Positions 15,592-25,151 of a stretch of 58,916 nucleotides of DNA are shown one piece after another. The first letter of the stretch is position 1, and each line of letters opens with the position of its first letter. The notes under the pieces were generated by a model. It was given only the letters and a program-made list of their open reading frames with translations, searched no databases and was not told the DNA's origin. Origin of the DNA: Hyphomicrobiales bacterium (GTDB lineage: Bacteria; Pseudomonadota; Alphaproteobacteria; Rhizobiales; Beijerinckiaceae); the NCBI GenBank assembly GCA_900470775.1, contig UCBZ01000029.1, forward strand, positions 1-58,916, read 5' to 3'. Made by a program: the position numbers and the translations under genes.

Positions 15592-17156
15592 AGCGGGCCG
15601 CCCTTGTCGAACATCAGATCCACGCCCTGAAGGGTGATTTCAATGTCGGTCGCGACAGAGAAGGCCAGCGACGCAACCGACCCGATGCCGCTGACGCTCT
15701 GCCATTTCGTGATCGGGACGGCCACGCCGTTCCATGCCGCCACGTCCCAATCTTCCTCATCCCATACCGCCCCGGCTGCGCTGACCACTGTCACCGTCGC
15801 CCCGGTCGCAGGAGAGATGTCGTAGTCGGTGCGCACCACGAAAGCCGGATTATAGCCAGGCGGCCCCTGCATGATCGGCCGCGCCATGGTGTACCGCTTT
15901 TCCTCGACGCCCTTCAGCGCGACGAAGGCCGTCTGGAGCTGCGCCGTAATCGGTTCGCCATCGTCTGAAAAGGTGTCGCCGTATTTGCTGACCGTGCCGT
16001 CGTTCTTGCCGAAATAAAGCTCGTCGTCGAAAAGGCCCATGCACACGGCTTCGATGCCGGTCCATTTCGACCAGCCGCCGGTGTCTGCCGACATGCAGAA
16101 TTGCGAACTCATGCCAGATGTCGCGCCCGGAACGTTCATCAGGATGACGCCCTCGGCGGGAACCTCTAGAATGCTCCAAGCCGAATTCGACGGGGCGATG
16201 GTGTAAGCCGTGCGGAAGGCGTCGGATATCTTGTCCGTCAAAGTGGCCCGGCGCTGTACCGAACCGGCAGACGGCAGGACTTGTGTCAGGGAAACCGGCC
16301 CATCCAGTGTCAGCACGCCGAGATCGGCGCCGGACTTGACGAAGCAGCGGCGCGTGATCGGGCGGGAAATGCGGAATACGCCGACAATCGACCATGTTGC
16401 AGCCGTCGCAGGGTCCGTGCCCTGGTAGACCAGAACCTCACCTTCCGAGGTGACGAAGACGAGCAGGTCGTCGGCGCCGTCGCCGCCATCGCGCGACCAT
16501 GAGCCGATGGCCGTCAGCGAACCGCCCAGTTTGCACAAGCCGCCCAGCGAGAATTTCGTAGCGGCGCCCGCGACCGATGAAGTCGGCAGATACCACGCAT
16601 CAAGCGTGTTCTCCTGACCGAGCCAGAGGCGATTCTTGTGGGCCGCGACCGTGATAAGGTCGGACGACGTGACGTTGGTAATGGCCGGAGCAACCCAGCT
16701 TGACCCATTGTAGTGCCGCGCCGTGTCAGCGCCGTTCACCATGAACAGGAATGAGCCTGCCGAGGTCGCGAACATCGTGTGCTGCCACACAGCACTTGTC
16801 AGAGAGCCCAGCACCGCAGCGCCCACCGCGCCCGCCGTGGAGATGTCGTAAATGCTGGCGCCCGCCGCCGCGAAAAACTCGCGCCCCGAGCCATCCTGCG
16901 GGGAATATTCCATCAGGGTTTCGACCGGGTCGGTCATGCCCGTGGCAAATTCGCTATTGCCCTTGCGCAAGCGCACGCCGAGCAGCCCGCAAATCCAGTT
17001 CTCAAGCGTGATCGCCTCGTTGGGCTCCATCGCCTCGTAGGCGTCGCGGGCGTTCCAGCCGCCGGTCGGCGCCGGCAAGCGCACGACGCTGTTGTTGCGC
17101 GCGCCGCCCTGCCCGCCGCCCATGCGCTGTGACTGGAGATCGCGCGCGGTCGGCAT
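15588..17156 (-). CDS. Tail/portal-closure protein (gp10-like stabilisation protein)
   Basis: This protein of 522 residues is dominated by beta-strand repeats with Trp/Gly turns (AAHKNRLWLGQENTLDAWYLP, WSIVGVFRISRPITRRCFVK). That suggests a propeller-like fold, as in the packaged-DNA stabilisation proteins of short-tailed phages. The ATG at 17156 overlaps the upstream stop (TGATG); an in-frame GTG at 17168 is less likely. It lies between the connector gene and virion enzymes. Confidence 0.7.
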   Translation of the reverse strand: MPTARDLQSQRMGGGQGGARNNSVVRLPAPTGGWNARDAYEAMEPNEAITLENWICGLLGVRLRKGNSEFATGMTDPVETLMEYSPQDGSGREFFAAAGASIYDISTAGAVGAAVLGSLTSAVWQHTMFATSAGSFLFMVNGADTARHYNGSSWVAPAITNVTSSDLITVAAHKNRLWLGQENTLDAWYLPTSSVAGAATKFSLGGLCKLGGSLTAIGSWSRDGGDGADDLLVFVTSEGEVLVYQGTDPATAATWSIVGVFRISRPITRRCFVKSGADLGVLTLDGPVSLTQVLPSAGSVQRRATLTDKISDAFRTAYTIAPSNSAWSILEVPAEGVILMNVPGATSGMSSQFCMSADTGGWSKWTGIEAVCMGLFDDELYFGKNDGTVSKYGDTFSDDGEPITAQLQTAFVALKGVEEKRYTMARPIMQGPPGYNPAFVVRTDYDISPATGATVTVVSAAGAVWDEEDWDVAAWNGVAVPITKWQSVSGIGSVASLAFSVATDIEITLQGVDLMFDKGGPL

Positions 17157-17854
17157 CAAATATTCCACGTCTCGGGAATCTGGAGCTTGGTCGCCATGCG
17201 GTCATGGCAGCCCATATCCGCCGTAATCCTCGGCTTCACGCCATCGCGCATTTCCGCATCGGTCACGCGGCGCTCGTACAGGGCCAGATCCTCGGCATAG
17301 GCGAGGCCCTTGACCTGTTTGAAACGCCAGACGAGGCCAAGGGTCATCAGCCCTTCGTCCAGCCTGCCGAGGTCGCTATCGGCCACCCAATCGGCCTGTG
17401 TCGTCCCGCCCGCGCTCTTGCAGAAGTGCTTCGAGATATATTCGTAGGCGACCGTTTCCCCGGCCGGCGGGTTGGGCGACATCAGGACAGCGTCGCCCCT
17501 GATCCGAAACGTCGGGTTCACATAGGTGACGAGCGTTGCCTTGGTCTGCTGCCATTCCTCGGGCGACAAAGGCCCGGCCACCCGGCGGCGCGTGCCCCGG
17601 TTGAACATCGTCTCGGGGATCATCCGGTCATAATCGGCCGGCAAGGCGTTGGTCTGCTCGTCTGCCGCCACCGTGGTGAAGGTCTTCTCCGTCTGGAGCA
17701 CCTGCCACGGGTAGCGGCGCATCAGGGCCGTCCCCTCCTCCGTGGCCAGCCGCAGCAACAGCCCCGCCGTCTCGTCAGTGCTACTGACGAACGCCGTGGG
17801 CACGCCAACATTGAGCTGGCGCGCTGCTGACTGGCACATGGTGGCGAGGGTCAT
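17156..17854 (-). CDS. Head-tail adaptor (tail accessory) protein
   Basis: This protein of 232 residues is helical at the N-terminus (ATMCQSAARQLNVGVPTAFVSSTDETAGLLLRLATEEG) with RRYPWQVL, a signature seen in podovirus adaptor proteins below the portal. LPADYDRMIPETMFNRGTRRRV and a C-terminal helical bundle follow. It probably extends the portal and receives the tail. Its start overlaps the preceding stop by one base. Confidence 0.75.
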   Translation of the reverse strand: MTLATMCQSAARQLNVGVPTAFVSSTDETAGLLLRLATEEGTALMRRYPWQVLQTEKTFTTVAADEQTNALPADYDRMIPETMFNRGTRRRVAGPLSPEEWQQTKATLVTYVNPTFRIRGDAVLMSPNPPAGETVAYEYISKHFCKSAGGTTQADWVADSDLGRLDEGLMTLGLVWRFKQVKGLAYAEDLALYERRVTDAEMRDGVKPRITADMGCHDRMATKLQIPETWNI

Positions 17855-18504
17855 CAGGCGGCCTCACCCTGGCGAGCGGCGATCTCGGCATTGGTCGGGC
17901 GCCCGCGACGCGGGGCGGGAATGGCGCCCTCGCCCACGTCATCGTCCTCGGCTTCCTTCAGCAGCATGGCCTTGATCTCGTCCATCTCAGCGCGCAGCGC
18001 AGCGTTCTCCTCGGCCATGCGGGTCATCTCGGCCGAGGCGCGGTTGGTGTCCGCCGACTGGAGGAACAGCTTGGCCTGCTGCACGATCGAACGACCGTTG
18101 GGGATGGCGATGCGCTGGAGATGAGCGTCGCTCAGCGCGGCCACGTCCTCGACGGTGAAAATGCGGTGGGTTCGCAGAATGTCGGCATCTTCCTGCTGAA
18201 GCAGGTTCCAGGCAGCGAGCGGCGTGCCGGTGGCAGGGATTTCCCGGCCTTCCTTCCACGCATCGTATTTCGGCTTGATGCATTCCCAGCGAATGCGGGC
18301 CATCTGGACGGCCAGATTGTCGCTTTCGCCGTCAGCCTGCACCGCCGACAGGCGGGAGACGCGCTCGACCGTCTTGCTGCGGTCCAGAGCCCCGAACGGG
18401 CCATAGGCGCAGTAATCGACGCCGATCATTTTCGCAGGGTCGGACGGGTCGGGCGTGTACTTCGTGAAGAAGCGCTCAACGTCGATGCGGATGGTTTCAG
18501 ACAT
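17854..18504 (-). CDS. Virion morphogenesis protein, unknown
   Basis: This protein of 216 residues has a helical middle, then a predicted coiled coil (SAEMTRMAEENAALRAEMDEIKAML) and a basic tail APRRGRPTNAEIAARQ. A terminator lies just upstream (18519-18550). Its position between coat/decoration and adaptor genes suggests a head-completion role; no motif proves it. Confidence 0.68.
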   Translation of the reverse strand: MSETIRIDVERFFTKYTPDPSDPAKMIGVDYCAYGPFGALDRSKTVERVSRLSAVQADGESDNLAVQMARIRWECIKPKYDAWKEGREIPATGTPLAAWNLLQQEDADILRTHRIFTVEDVAALSDAHLQRIAIPNGRSIVQQAKLFLQSADTNRASAEMTRMAEENAALRAEMDEIKAMLLKEAEDDDVGEGAIPAPRRGRPTNAEIAARQGEAA

Positions 18505-18518
18505 GGGAGCCCCATATG

Positions 18519-18550
18519 AAAAAGCCGCCGGAGAGGATTCCCCGGCGGCG
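18519..18550 (-). terminator. Intra-operon terminator after capsid genes
   Basis: On the minus strand GCCGCCGG and CCGGCGGC form an 8-bp stem followed by five T, between the decoration protein gene and the next head gene. It could raise the ratio of coat to downstream products, and it is a second barrier inside the late operon. Confidence 0.85.
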
Positions 18551-18573
18551 GTTGGTGATGCAGTACGGGAGCG

Positions 18574-19038
18574 CTAGATCGGGAAGTCGCAGAGCACGAT
18601 CTTTGCCGAGGCATCGACCGCGTAGGCGACCACCGCATCCGTCACGAGGGCGGACACGTCGAGCGTGCCGTCCGTCGCGCCGACCGCAGTCAGGGCGTTG
18701 CCATCGGCGCCGGCCGTCAGGGCCGTCGTGAGGGTGGCGCGACCGCTGATCTGGATCCAGCCATACTCGCCATCGGCAAGGACGGACTGGAGGACGCCAG
18801 CACCCAAGCCTGCCGAATCCGACAGGTCCGAGGTCACGACCGTGCTCGAACCCGCCGAAGTGCCGCCGGGCGCGTAGTAATACGCGACATTGCCCGCGAC
18901 GGCCGCAACAGGGCCGGCGCCGGTGTCGTACTGGACGTACTTGTAGAGATAGCCCGTGCTCGCCTGCCCGATGGCCCCCAGCTTGAACTGGGGGGTCGTG
19001 TCAACAGCGGTCGGGAGAATCCCGATGATATAGCTCAT
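18574..19038 (-). CDS. Capsid decoration / head-fibre-like protein
   Basis: This protein of 154 residues is rich in Ala, Gly, Thr and Val, with a strand-heavy pattern (STGYLYKYVQYDTGAGPVAAVAGNVAYYYAPGG, YGWIQISGRATLTTAL). It follows the coat gene by 27 bases. These are marks of small decoration proteins on icosahedral heads. The family was not identified. Confidence 0.68.
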   Translation of the reverse strand: MSYIIGILPTAVDTTPQFKLGAIGQASTGYLYKYVQYDTGAGPVAAVAGNVAYYYAPGGTSAGSSTVVTSDLSDSAGLGAGVLQSVLADGEYGWIQISGRATLTTALTAGADGNALTAVGATDGTLDVSALVTDAVVAYAVDASAKIVLCDFPI

Positions 19039-19065
19039 GGTGATTGTCCTTGCGTTGAGGTGAGA

Positions 19066-20031
19066 TCAGGCGGCGTCGATCAGGATGCCCTGGCGGCGGC
19101 GGTTGTAGCAGACGAGGTTGCCCATCCAGTACATCGGGATAACGACGCCATCCTGATTGATCGGCTTCTTCTCGTCGTCCTGCGTCCACTGCGCTTCCGA
19201 GTGCTGGATCAGCATCAGATGCTTCGTGTTGATGAAATACATCCGCTCGGCGGTCGTGCCGAAGTTCGTGTTGGTGTCGAACACGATGTTGGCGGTCTTG
19301 TACTTCAGCGTCTCGAAGCCGGCCGCCGCCATGGTGGCGTCGGTGTAGCGCTGGTTGTCCTGAAGGCTCTCCTCATAGGCCGCGTAAAAATCGTGCGAGG
19401 ACAGCAGCAGGTCGGGCTTCTCCTGCCCGTAGACGCAGTTCAGCCACAGGGCGTTCATCTCGCCCTTGATGGTCGCCTTGGTCCAGGTGTTCGTTCCGCT
19501 GATCTCGCGGAACTGGTTGCGCCAGGTGGTATAGGTGGTGGAGTTGATGCCCCCCACCGTGCCCTGCCCGTTGGTCTGGATCAGGGTGGCGAGGCCGCCG
19601 ATCTGGTTGGACAGCGCGCCGTCCGAATACAGGTCGATCGACATGTTGTTCGAGGCGGTCGCCTTGGCGGCGTTGATGCGCGCCTTGACCAGATTGATCA
19701 TCTGCTCCTTGCCGTTGTTCATGCGAAGCTCACGCCCGCTGGCAACGACATGGATGGCGGCCTGCTGCCAGTCGAACTTGACGGCCGACAGCACCTCGGA
19801 CTGGTTCACGTTGAGCGTGTCCAGGCCGGAAAAGCGCTGATAGGTCGAGTTCTCGGCATAGCTGATTGGCTGGGCGATTTCGTAGCCGCCCGACCGGGTT
19901 TCGATGTTGCCGTGCTTCTTCATATAGCGAAGGAGCGCGTTGTTCTCGGTGATGTTGTCGACCACGTCGGTGGCGTGATTGCGGAGGGTGGTCGTGACCA
20001 TCTCCGTGAAGGTGGCGTTGGCGGATGCCAT
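19066..20031 (-). CDS. Major capsid protein
   Basis: This protein of 321 residues has a length and composition typical of HK97-fold coat proteins. It starts with a helical arm (TFTEMVTTTLRNHATDVVDNITENNALLRYM), then KKHGNIETRSGGYEIAQPI, and DLLLSSHDFYAAYEESLQDNQRYTD in the central region. It lies right after the scaffold gene and before decoration and adaptor genes, the standard head order. Confidence 0.9.
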   Translation of the reverse strand: MASANATFTEMVTTTLRNHATDVVDNITENNALLRYMKKHGNIETRSGGYEIAQPISYAENSTYQRFSGLDTLNVNQSEVLSAVKFDWQQAAIHVVASGRELRMNNGKEQMINLVKARINAAKATASNNMSIDLYSDGALSNQIGGLATLIQTNGQGTVGGINSTTYTTWRNQFREISGTNTWTKATIKGEMNALWLNCVYGQEKPDLLLSSHDFYAAYEESLQDNQRYTDATMAAAGFETLKYKTANIVFDTNTNFGTTAERMYFINTKHLMLIQHSEAQWTQDDEKKPINQDGVVIPMYWMGNLVCYNRRRQGILIDAA

Positions 20032-20043
20032 TTGCGTCGGTCC

Positions 20044-21111
20044 TTACCGTGCTTGAGCCGCGTCGTATGCTCGTGACAGCGTCTCATCGATGCTTTTCGA
20101 AGGAGCGGAGTTCGCGGGGGTGGAGCGGACGTTGAGCGAGCCTGCGGCCTTGGCCTTGGCGGCGGCTTCAGCGGCTTTCGTCGCTTCTGCCTTGCGCTGG
20201 TCCTCCATGACCTTCGAGCGGGTCGCCGGGTTGGCCCAGACGGCTTTCTCGTAGGCTTCGGAGAGATCAGCGACGACGCCTGCGGCCAGCAGCGAACCCA
20301 TGTCGGTCTTCACGTCCTCGAAATACGGGTGCTCAGGGCTGGCCCGGAATTTCTCGACTTCGGACTTCAGGGATTGCTCGAAGGTCTCAGCCTCCTGCTT
20401 GGCGCGGGTTGTCGCGTCAGCTTCCAGCCGGTCGAGGCGCTGTTGAAGCGTCTCGACCCTCGGGTCTATCGGGGGCTGCTGTGTCTGCTCTTGTCCCGCT
20501 GGCTGCGCAGCGAGTTGGCCGAGATTGACGCCGTAGGAGCGGGCGAGCCAGTTGAGGCCTTCGATCGGGTTCCGTTCCAGCAGATCCTGGGCGCGCAACA
20601 GGCGCTGTATTCCCTGAACCGGAGACAGACCTTCAGCCTCTAGCTTGGCTTTGTACGGCTCCAGGAGCCGATCCACTTCCTCCAACGGCTTGTATTTCTC
20701 AGCCGTGGTCTGAAAGCCCTTCGCGACTTCGGCCTCACGCTTCAGGATGTAATCCCTGGCGTCGGGGGCGAGCTTTGTCCAGGCTTCCGCTTTGTCCTGC
20801 GGCCACGATACGGGCGGTTTCGGTGCTTCACCTGCCGGAGCAGGGCTGGCCGGGGTATCCGTCGTGGCGTCGGATGGCTCGGCGTCGGGCTCAACCGTGT
20901 CGGGAGCCTTCGACGCGAATTTCCCTGTGTCGTCTCTGGGGGCGTGGAGACGATCCCACACCTCCCCTGCGGTATCCTCGATGCTCCGGGCGGGCGCCTC
21001 GGTGACGGCTGCCGGCGGCGGCGTATTGTCAGCCGGGGCCGGCGCGCTTTCGACAAAAGCAGGAGCGTCGGTCGCGGCCGGGGCCGTGCCGTTCAGGTCT
21101 TCGAGAGACAT
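20044..21111 (-). CDS. Scaffolding protein
   Basis: This protein of 355 residues has a Pro/Ala-rich, disordered first third, then long charged helices with coiled-coil character (LQQRLDRLEADATTRAKQEAETFEQSLKSEVEKF). It sits between portal and coat genes. Scaffolds guide coat assembly and leave the head before packaging. No protease motif is seen, so it is probably released intact. Confidence 0.82.
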   Translation of the reverse strand: MSLEDLNGTAPAATDAPAFVESAPAPADNTPPPAAVTEAPARSIEDTAGEVWDRLHAPRDDTGKFASKAPDTVEPDAEPSDATTDTPASPAPAGEAPKPPVSWPQDKAEAWTKLAPDARDYILKREAEVAKGFQTTAEKYKPLEEVDRLLEPYKAKLEAEGLSPVQGIQRLLRAQDLLERNPIEGLNWLARSYGVNLGQLAAQPAGQEQTQQPPIDPRVETLQQRLDRLEADATTRAKQEAETFEQSLKSEVEKFRASPEHPYFEDVKTDMGSLLAAGVVADLSEAYEKAVWANPATRSKVMEDQRKAEATKAAEAAAKAKAAGSLNVRSTPANSAPSKSIDETLSRAYDAAQAR

Positions 21112-21117
21112 GCAGGG

Positions 21118-21393
21118 TTATTCCTCTATGGTCCGCAATCCGCGCTTCCTTGCGAAGGTTGGATTTTTGAAACCTCGGGGCTTTCGGGGCTCGGCCAGAA
21201 CGCAGTCGTTGCGCTTCAATTCCTCACGCTGGTGAGAGCGCGAGGTGATGGGCTTGCCGTCGATAGGCGAGCGGTATTCCGGCAGGTCAGCTACGATCAT
21301 CGGCATGCAGATCGCGTTGGGGTCGCGGACATGCATCGGGAGGCCCGTCGAGCGATCGACGAAGCCTGTGTCTGTCCAGACGTAGCGGGTCAT
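21118..21393 (-). CDS. Small conserved head-region protein
   Basis: This protein of 91 residues has the motif EYRSPIDGKPITSRSHQREE, then LKRNDCVLAEPRKPRGFKNP. I recall this kind of sequence beside scaffold genes in related phages but know no function. It overlaps the portal stop by 4 bases, so it is made with the portal. Confidence 0.68.
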   Translation of the reverse strand: MTRYVWTDTGFVDRSTGLPMHVRDPNAICMPMIVADLPEYRSPIDGKPITSRSHQREELKRNDCVLAEPRKPRGFKNPTFARKRGLRTIEE

Positions 21394-23540
21394 GCCTTGG
21401 GCCGGCTCGATGGCTGGGGCTTGTTCATGGTCGTAAAGGCGCTGAGCGCGCCGGCCCGATCCTGCTGCGACATTTTCTCAGCGTGGGCATCTCGCTCGCG
21501 AGCATCCTTCTGGTCGATCTCGTATTTCTTGAGCTGGGCCTTCATCATCTCAAGCTGGGCCGTCTGTTCGCGGTCGCGTTCCTCGGACTGCGCCTTGATC
21601 GCGGCAATCTGCTGCTGCGCCTGAAGTTCGGCGGCCTTGACGCGCTCGTTGGCCTGGATCTTCGCGGCCTCGGTCTGCTGGCCGGCCTGCTGCTTCATCT
21701 GCTCGATCTGGAGCTTGGTTTCACCCTCAGCCTTGGCTTTGGCCGCCTCGGCCGCGCCCTTGTCTTCCTGCGGCGCCTGCTGAGACGACTTGGCGAGCTT
21801 GTCGAGCGCGTCCTCAGCCGACTTGCCCAACTGGAATTGCCGGGCGAAGGCGGCGTAAAGCTCAACCGCCGTATCCTTGGGGATGGCCTGTTCCTTGACC
21901 ATCGGCCCGATCGCGGACAGGAACTGCGCCGTTCCCTGGAGGAACATGCCCATCTGCTCCTGATTGCGCATCAGGTCGCCGCGAATGGTCGAATCCGTCT
22001 CGATGTCAATGCGATAGCCGCGCATTTTCGACGAGCGCAGCAGGCCGAAAACCTCCTCCTGAGACGGCGCCTGCACCATCTCGGCAAGCTCTGGCTTCTG
22101 CTGCGCGATCTGCTGGGCCTGCTCCGGGTTGGCCTGCGCCATCTGCATGAGCTGCTGCTTCTGCGCCTGCGGCAGGAGCTTGATGTTGGTCATTTCCATC
22201 AGCACGCTCGGCTCGAACATGCGGGAGATGATCTCGGCCTTGATGCGGAGCAGGTCGCGGACGAAGCGGGCGACCTCCATCTGCATGGCGCGGACGCGGA
22301 CTGACCCGAACTGCGCCTTCAGCTTCTGTGCCGATGCCGTCTCATTGGCATCCGAGGCGCCACGCATGATGTCGGCAATGCCGGTGACCTCGTAGATGGT
22401 CTGCTTGATCGCGTCGCGTTGCGCCAGAAGCTCGCGCAGGGCCAGAACGGTCGGCTCCAGCGGGAACCACCCGATGGCCGCAGCAATGCCGCCCGTCCCC
22501 TGCGCTAGGGTCATAGCCTCCGCGCCCTGTAGCGGGGTCAGTTCGCCGTCGTCGGCTTCAATGGCGGGCTTCAGGTCAAGGTTGTTGCCAATGTACCAGC
22601 CGCGCGGGCGTAGCTGTTTCACCAGCCGCGAGATGCGCCGCGTGACCTCGTTCAGTTCCTCCAGAAGGTCGCGATAGATCGAAAGCGGGCTGACCGGGGC
22701 GAGCTTGCCGACAGGGGCAACCGCATACATCGGGCGCGGGACCGGGAAGAAGTTCTCCAGCTTCAGCGGGTCGTCTTCCTCGCGAACGACCTCGGCCTTC
22801 CACTCGGGGCAGATGAACGTCACCTTGCGGGTGCGCTTGTCCCAGATTTCCCAGATCTTCGCGCGCTTGAAGGCGTCAGGCGTGTCGGTCGTCGGCTGCT
22901 TGTCGCCGTCCTTGCCGTGCGCCGTGTGGGTGTAGGGAATGCGCTCATAGACCTCGGGCGCGAGTTCCTTGACCTGTTCCTTCGGCAGGAAATGCTCGAA
23001 GGCAATCCACGGCACGTCATCCCACGTTACCGCCGGCCCAACGATGAACCGGTCCCACGGGACGTATTCGCATGGCGCCCGCTGGTAGGTGACGGTCTCG
23101 ACCCCCAGTCGGGCATCCTCGCCCGTCTCAGGCTCGTAGCGGTTGCGGAGCACGCCGCGCCCGGTGATCGCCATGTCATAGACGCCCAGCTTCACCCGCT
23201 GGTCGAAATCATAGGTGTCCATCGAGAACGACAGCGACCGCTCGATGATGTCAGCGGCGAACTTGCCGACCAGATCCTCATCGGCAAAGCGGCGGCGCAC
23301 ATCGGGCACGGGCACGCTGTTGAAGATGGCCGGGGCCAGGATCTCGATATTGGAATGGTACAGGTTGAAATTGCGCGATGCGCTCTGCTTTTCGCCACGG
23401 AAGGCGTTGACAGCCTTCTCCGCTTCGTCACGCCATGGCTTCTCGTCAGCGCGCGCCGCTTCGACGGCCTCAACCCAGCGACCGACGTATTCCGTCTGGT
23501 CCTTGGGCTTGGCCGTGTCGCTGGCGTTGGCGTCGCTCAT
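21390..23540 (-). CDS. Portal protein (P22-like, large)
   Basis: This protein of 716 residues, close to the length of P22 gp1, includes EKPWRDEAEKAVNAFRGEK, a long wing/stem region and VTGIADIMRGASDANETASAQ, typical of this portal group. The C-terminal 150 residues are Gln/Ala-rich helix and coiled coil (barrel-like). It forms the ring at one head vertex through which DNA passes. It lies between terminase-side genes and the scaffold. Confidence 0.9.
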   Translation of the reverse strand: MSDANASDTAKPKDQTEYVGRWVEAVEAARADEKPWRDEAEKAVNAFRGEKQSASRNFNLYHSNIEILAPAIFNSVPVPDVRRRFADEDLVGKFAADIIERSLSFSMDTYDFDQRVKLGVYDMAITGRGVLRNRYEPETGEDARLGVETVTYQRAPCEYVPWDRFIVGPAVTWDDVPWIAFEHFLPKEQVKELAPEVYERIPYTHTAHGKDGDKQPTTDTPDAFKRAKIWEIWDKRTRKVTFICPEWKAEVVREEDDPLKLENFFPVPRPMYAVAPVGKLAPVSPLSIYRDLLEELNEVTRRISRLVKQLRPRGWYIGNNLDLKPAIEADDGELTPLQGAEAMTLAQGTGGIAAAIGWFPLEPTVLALRELLAQRDAIKQTIYEVTGIADIMRGASDANETASAQKLKAQFGSVRVRAMQMEVARFVRDLLRIKAEIISRMFEPSVLMEMTNIKLLPQAQKQQLMQMAQANPEQAQQIAQQKPELAEMVQAPSQEEVFGLLRSSKMRGYRIDIETDSTIRGDLMRNQEQMGMFLQGTAQFLSAIGPMVKEQAIPKDTAVELYAAFARQFQLGKSAEDALDKLAKSSQQAPQEDKGAAEAAKAKAEGETKLQIEQMKQQAGQQTEAAKIQANERVKAAELQAQQQIAAIKAQSEERDREQTAQLEMMKAQLKKYEIDQKDARERDAHAEKMSQQDRAGALSAFTTMNKPQPSSRPKA

Positions 23541-23541
23541 A

Positions 23542-23781
23542 TCAGTAGAGCGCCACGATCAGCGTTGCGCTCGTATTGGTGCTCATAACGATCGCGGCGG
23601 CGACCGGCAGGATGGTGCCCGCCGCGACACCTGAGAACGTCACCGCTGTGTCGCCCTCTTGGCACTTGATCGCGACATCACCCGCCCCGCCGATATAGAG
23701 CGCGCGGGCATTGATGACGGTCGAATCGGACTTGGTCACGGCCACCGCCCGGTAGGCGGGGTCTGCGGCAGAATTTGCCAT
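23542..23781 (-). CDS. Small strand-rich virion protein
   Basis: This protein of 79 residues contains INARALYIGGAGDVAIKCQEGDTAVTFSGVAAGTILPVAA, a repeated pattern in small head/decoration proteins of many phages. It lies upstream of the portal. Possibly a minor decoration or spike-base protein; the exact role is unknown. Confidence 0.7.
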   Translation of the reverse strand: MANSAADPAYRAVAVTKSDSTVINARALYIGGAGDVAIKCQEGDTAVTFSGVAAGTILPVAAAIVMSTNTSATLIVALY

Positions 23782-23796
23782 GGTGATCTCCAGATT

Positions 23797-24969
23797 TTAC
23801 GGATAGGTGAACAGCGCGGGGTTGATGACGCCGGAGTTCACGATCTCCTGGTACGCGAACGCGGTCTCATGGGTGCCATCGGCAGTCCACTTGCCCGGTG
23901 TGCCATCGGCCTTCCAGATGCCGCTGTTGCGGGCGCTTTCGACGACATCGGCAATGTCGAAATAGCCAGCGTATCCGGCAGGGTTCGAGCGGACCCAATC
24001 GTTGAACTGGACGCGGATGGTGTTCGACGCTGTGGCGGTCTGGTTGACAGTCGTCGCCCAGCTATCAGTCGAAGTGGAGACCGGTGCCAGGGTGGTATTC
24101 CAAACGCGGACGCCGGCTGTGACGCCAGTGCGAACGGCTTCGCGGCGCGCCTGCAACTGCGCGAGCGTGCTGCCGCTGGTCACGTCATTGATGTTCATCT
24201 CGTTGATGACATCGGTGCAATACTGAGAGACGGCTCGGCGGCGCGCTCCTAGCGAGTTTGCCAGCGGCGCGCCAGTCGCACCTGTACGGCCTGTGTTGCA
24301 GTACGGGATGAGGGGGATGCTCGGGGCAAGTTCGCCATTGTCTGCAAGCGTGGCGTCGCCGCCAGCTCCCGCACAGCGGCTATCTCCAAGCAGCAGCACC
24401 GCCGCTTGCGTGCTCATGCCGACAATGTAGAGCGGCGGATGGGTAATCGCCGTGGCTGAGACAAAGCCGGTCATCGTGCTGTCGGCCAGGCCCGACACGG
24501 CATAAATGCCCTTGTCGCCAATCCCTGTCGCTTGCCTGAAGGTGTAAAGCCCGTTGGCGGCGTAGGTCGCAAAGATGTTGATGTAGTACCAGCCGCCGGA
24601 GAAGCTGACGTTGACCAGATCGCTCTCAATTGTGGTGGCGTTGGTCGCGACACCTGAAGCGCTTCCGCCGAAGGTGATCTGCGTGAAGACGCCAGCGGGG
24701 TATTCAAAGCTGGCCGTATAGGTGGCATCGCCGCCAGAGCCCGTCTCGCCCGTGCCGCCCGAGTTGACGACCCAATTCGCGATGCCGATCTTGATCTGTG
24801 ACAAGCTGCCTGAGAAATAATGAGCCGTGCGCGACATCGACTGCTTGCGCGTGGCGTCGGAGGTGCCGTGAACGGCGCTGCGCGTGCCGACCAGCGCCAT
24901 GCGAGGCACAGGCACCACCCCACCACCCGCGCCATGGGTGACGCCCAGCCCGATCCCCAGGCCGATCAT
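23797..24969 (-). CDS. SGNH/GDSL-type hydrolase, probable virion esterase
   Basis: This protein of 390 residues has a strand-rich N-terminal part to about residue 185. After it come the SGNH blocks: GDSR with Ser197, an Asn-rich block INEMNIND (about 255-262), and DGTH with Asp364 and His367. That supplies a full Ser-Asp-His set. Such phage enzymes often deacetylate surface polysaccharides. Its place between terminase and portal, far from the fibres, is unusual. Confidence 0.8.
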   Translation of the reverse strand: MIGLGIGLGVTHGAGGGVVPVPRMALVGTRSAVHGTSDATRKQSMSRTAHYFSGSLSQIKIGIANWVVNSGGTGETGSGGDATYTASFEYPAGVFTQITFGGSASGVATNATTIESDLVNVSFSGGWYYINIFATYAANGLYTFRQATGIGDKGIYAVSGLADSTMTGFVSATAITHPPLYIVGMSTQAAVLLLGDSRCAGAGGDATLADNGELAPSIPLIPYCNTGRTGATGAPLANSLGARRRAVSQYCTDVINEMNINDVTSGSTLAQLQARREAVRTGVTAGVRVWNTTLAPVSTSTDSWATTVNQTATASNTIRVQFNDWVRSNPAGYAGYFDIADVVESARNSGIWKADGTPGKWTADGTHETAFAYQEIVNSGVINPALFTYP

Positions 24970-25151
24970 CAGGCCTTGGCTTTCCGACGCTCGTTGATGG
25001 TCGCAGCGACATGGTCAGCATCGCGCTTGTCAGCGAAGCCGCCACCATCGGCAGGCGTGGTCGCGCCCATGGCGACCTTGCCGTCATGATCGACAACCCG
25101 CCAGACAGGGCCGTCCTGCGCCACGGTGCAGAGCTTGGGCTTCTTGCTCAT
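24969..25151 (-). CDS. Small phage protein, unknown
   Basis: This protein of 60 residues (WRVVDHDGKVAMGATTPADGG, then DKRDADHVAATINERRKAKA) overlaps both neighbours (ATGA with terminase; one base with the SGNH gene). It looks like a compact strand pair followed by a helix. Function unknown. Confidence 0.65.
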   Translation of the reverse strand: MSKKPKLCTVAQDGPVWRVVDHDGKVAMGATTPADGGGFADKRDADHVAATINERRKAKA

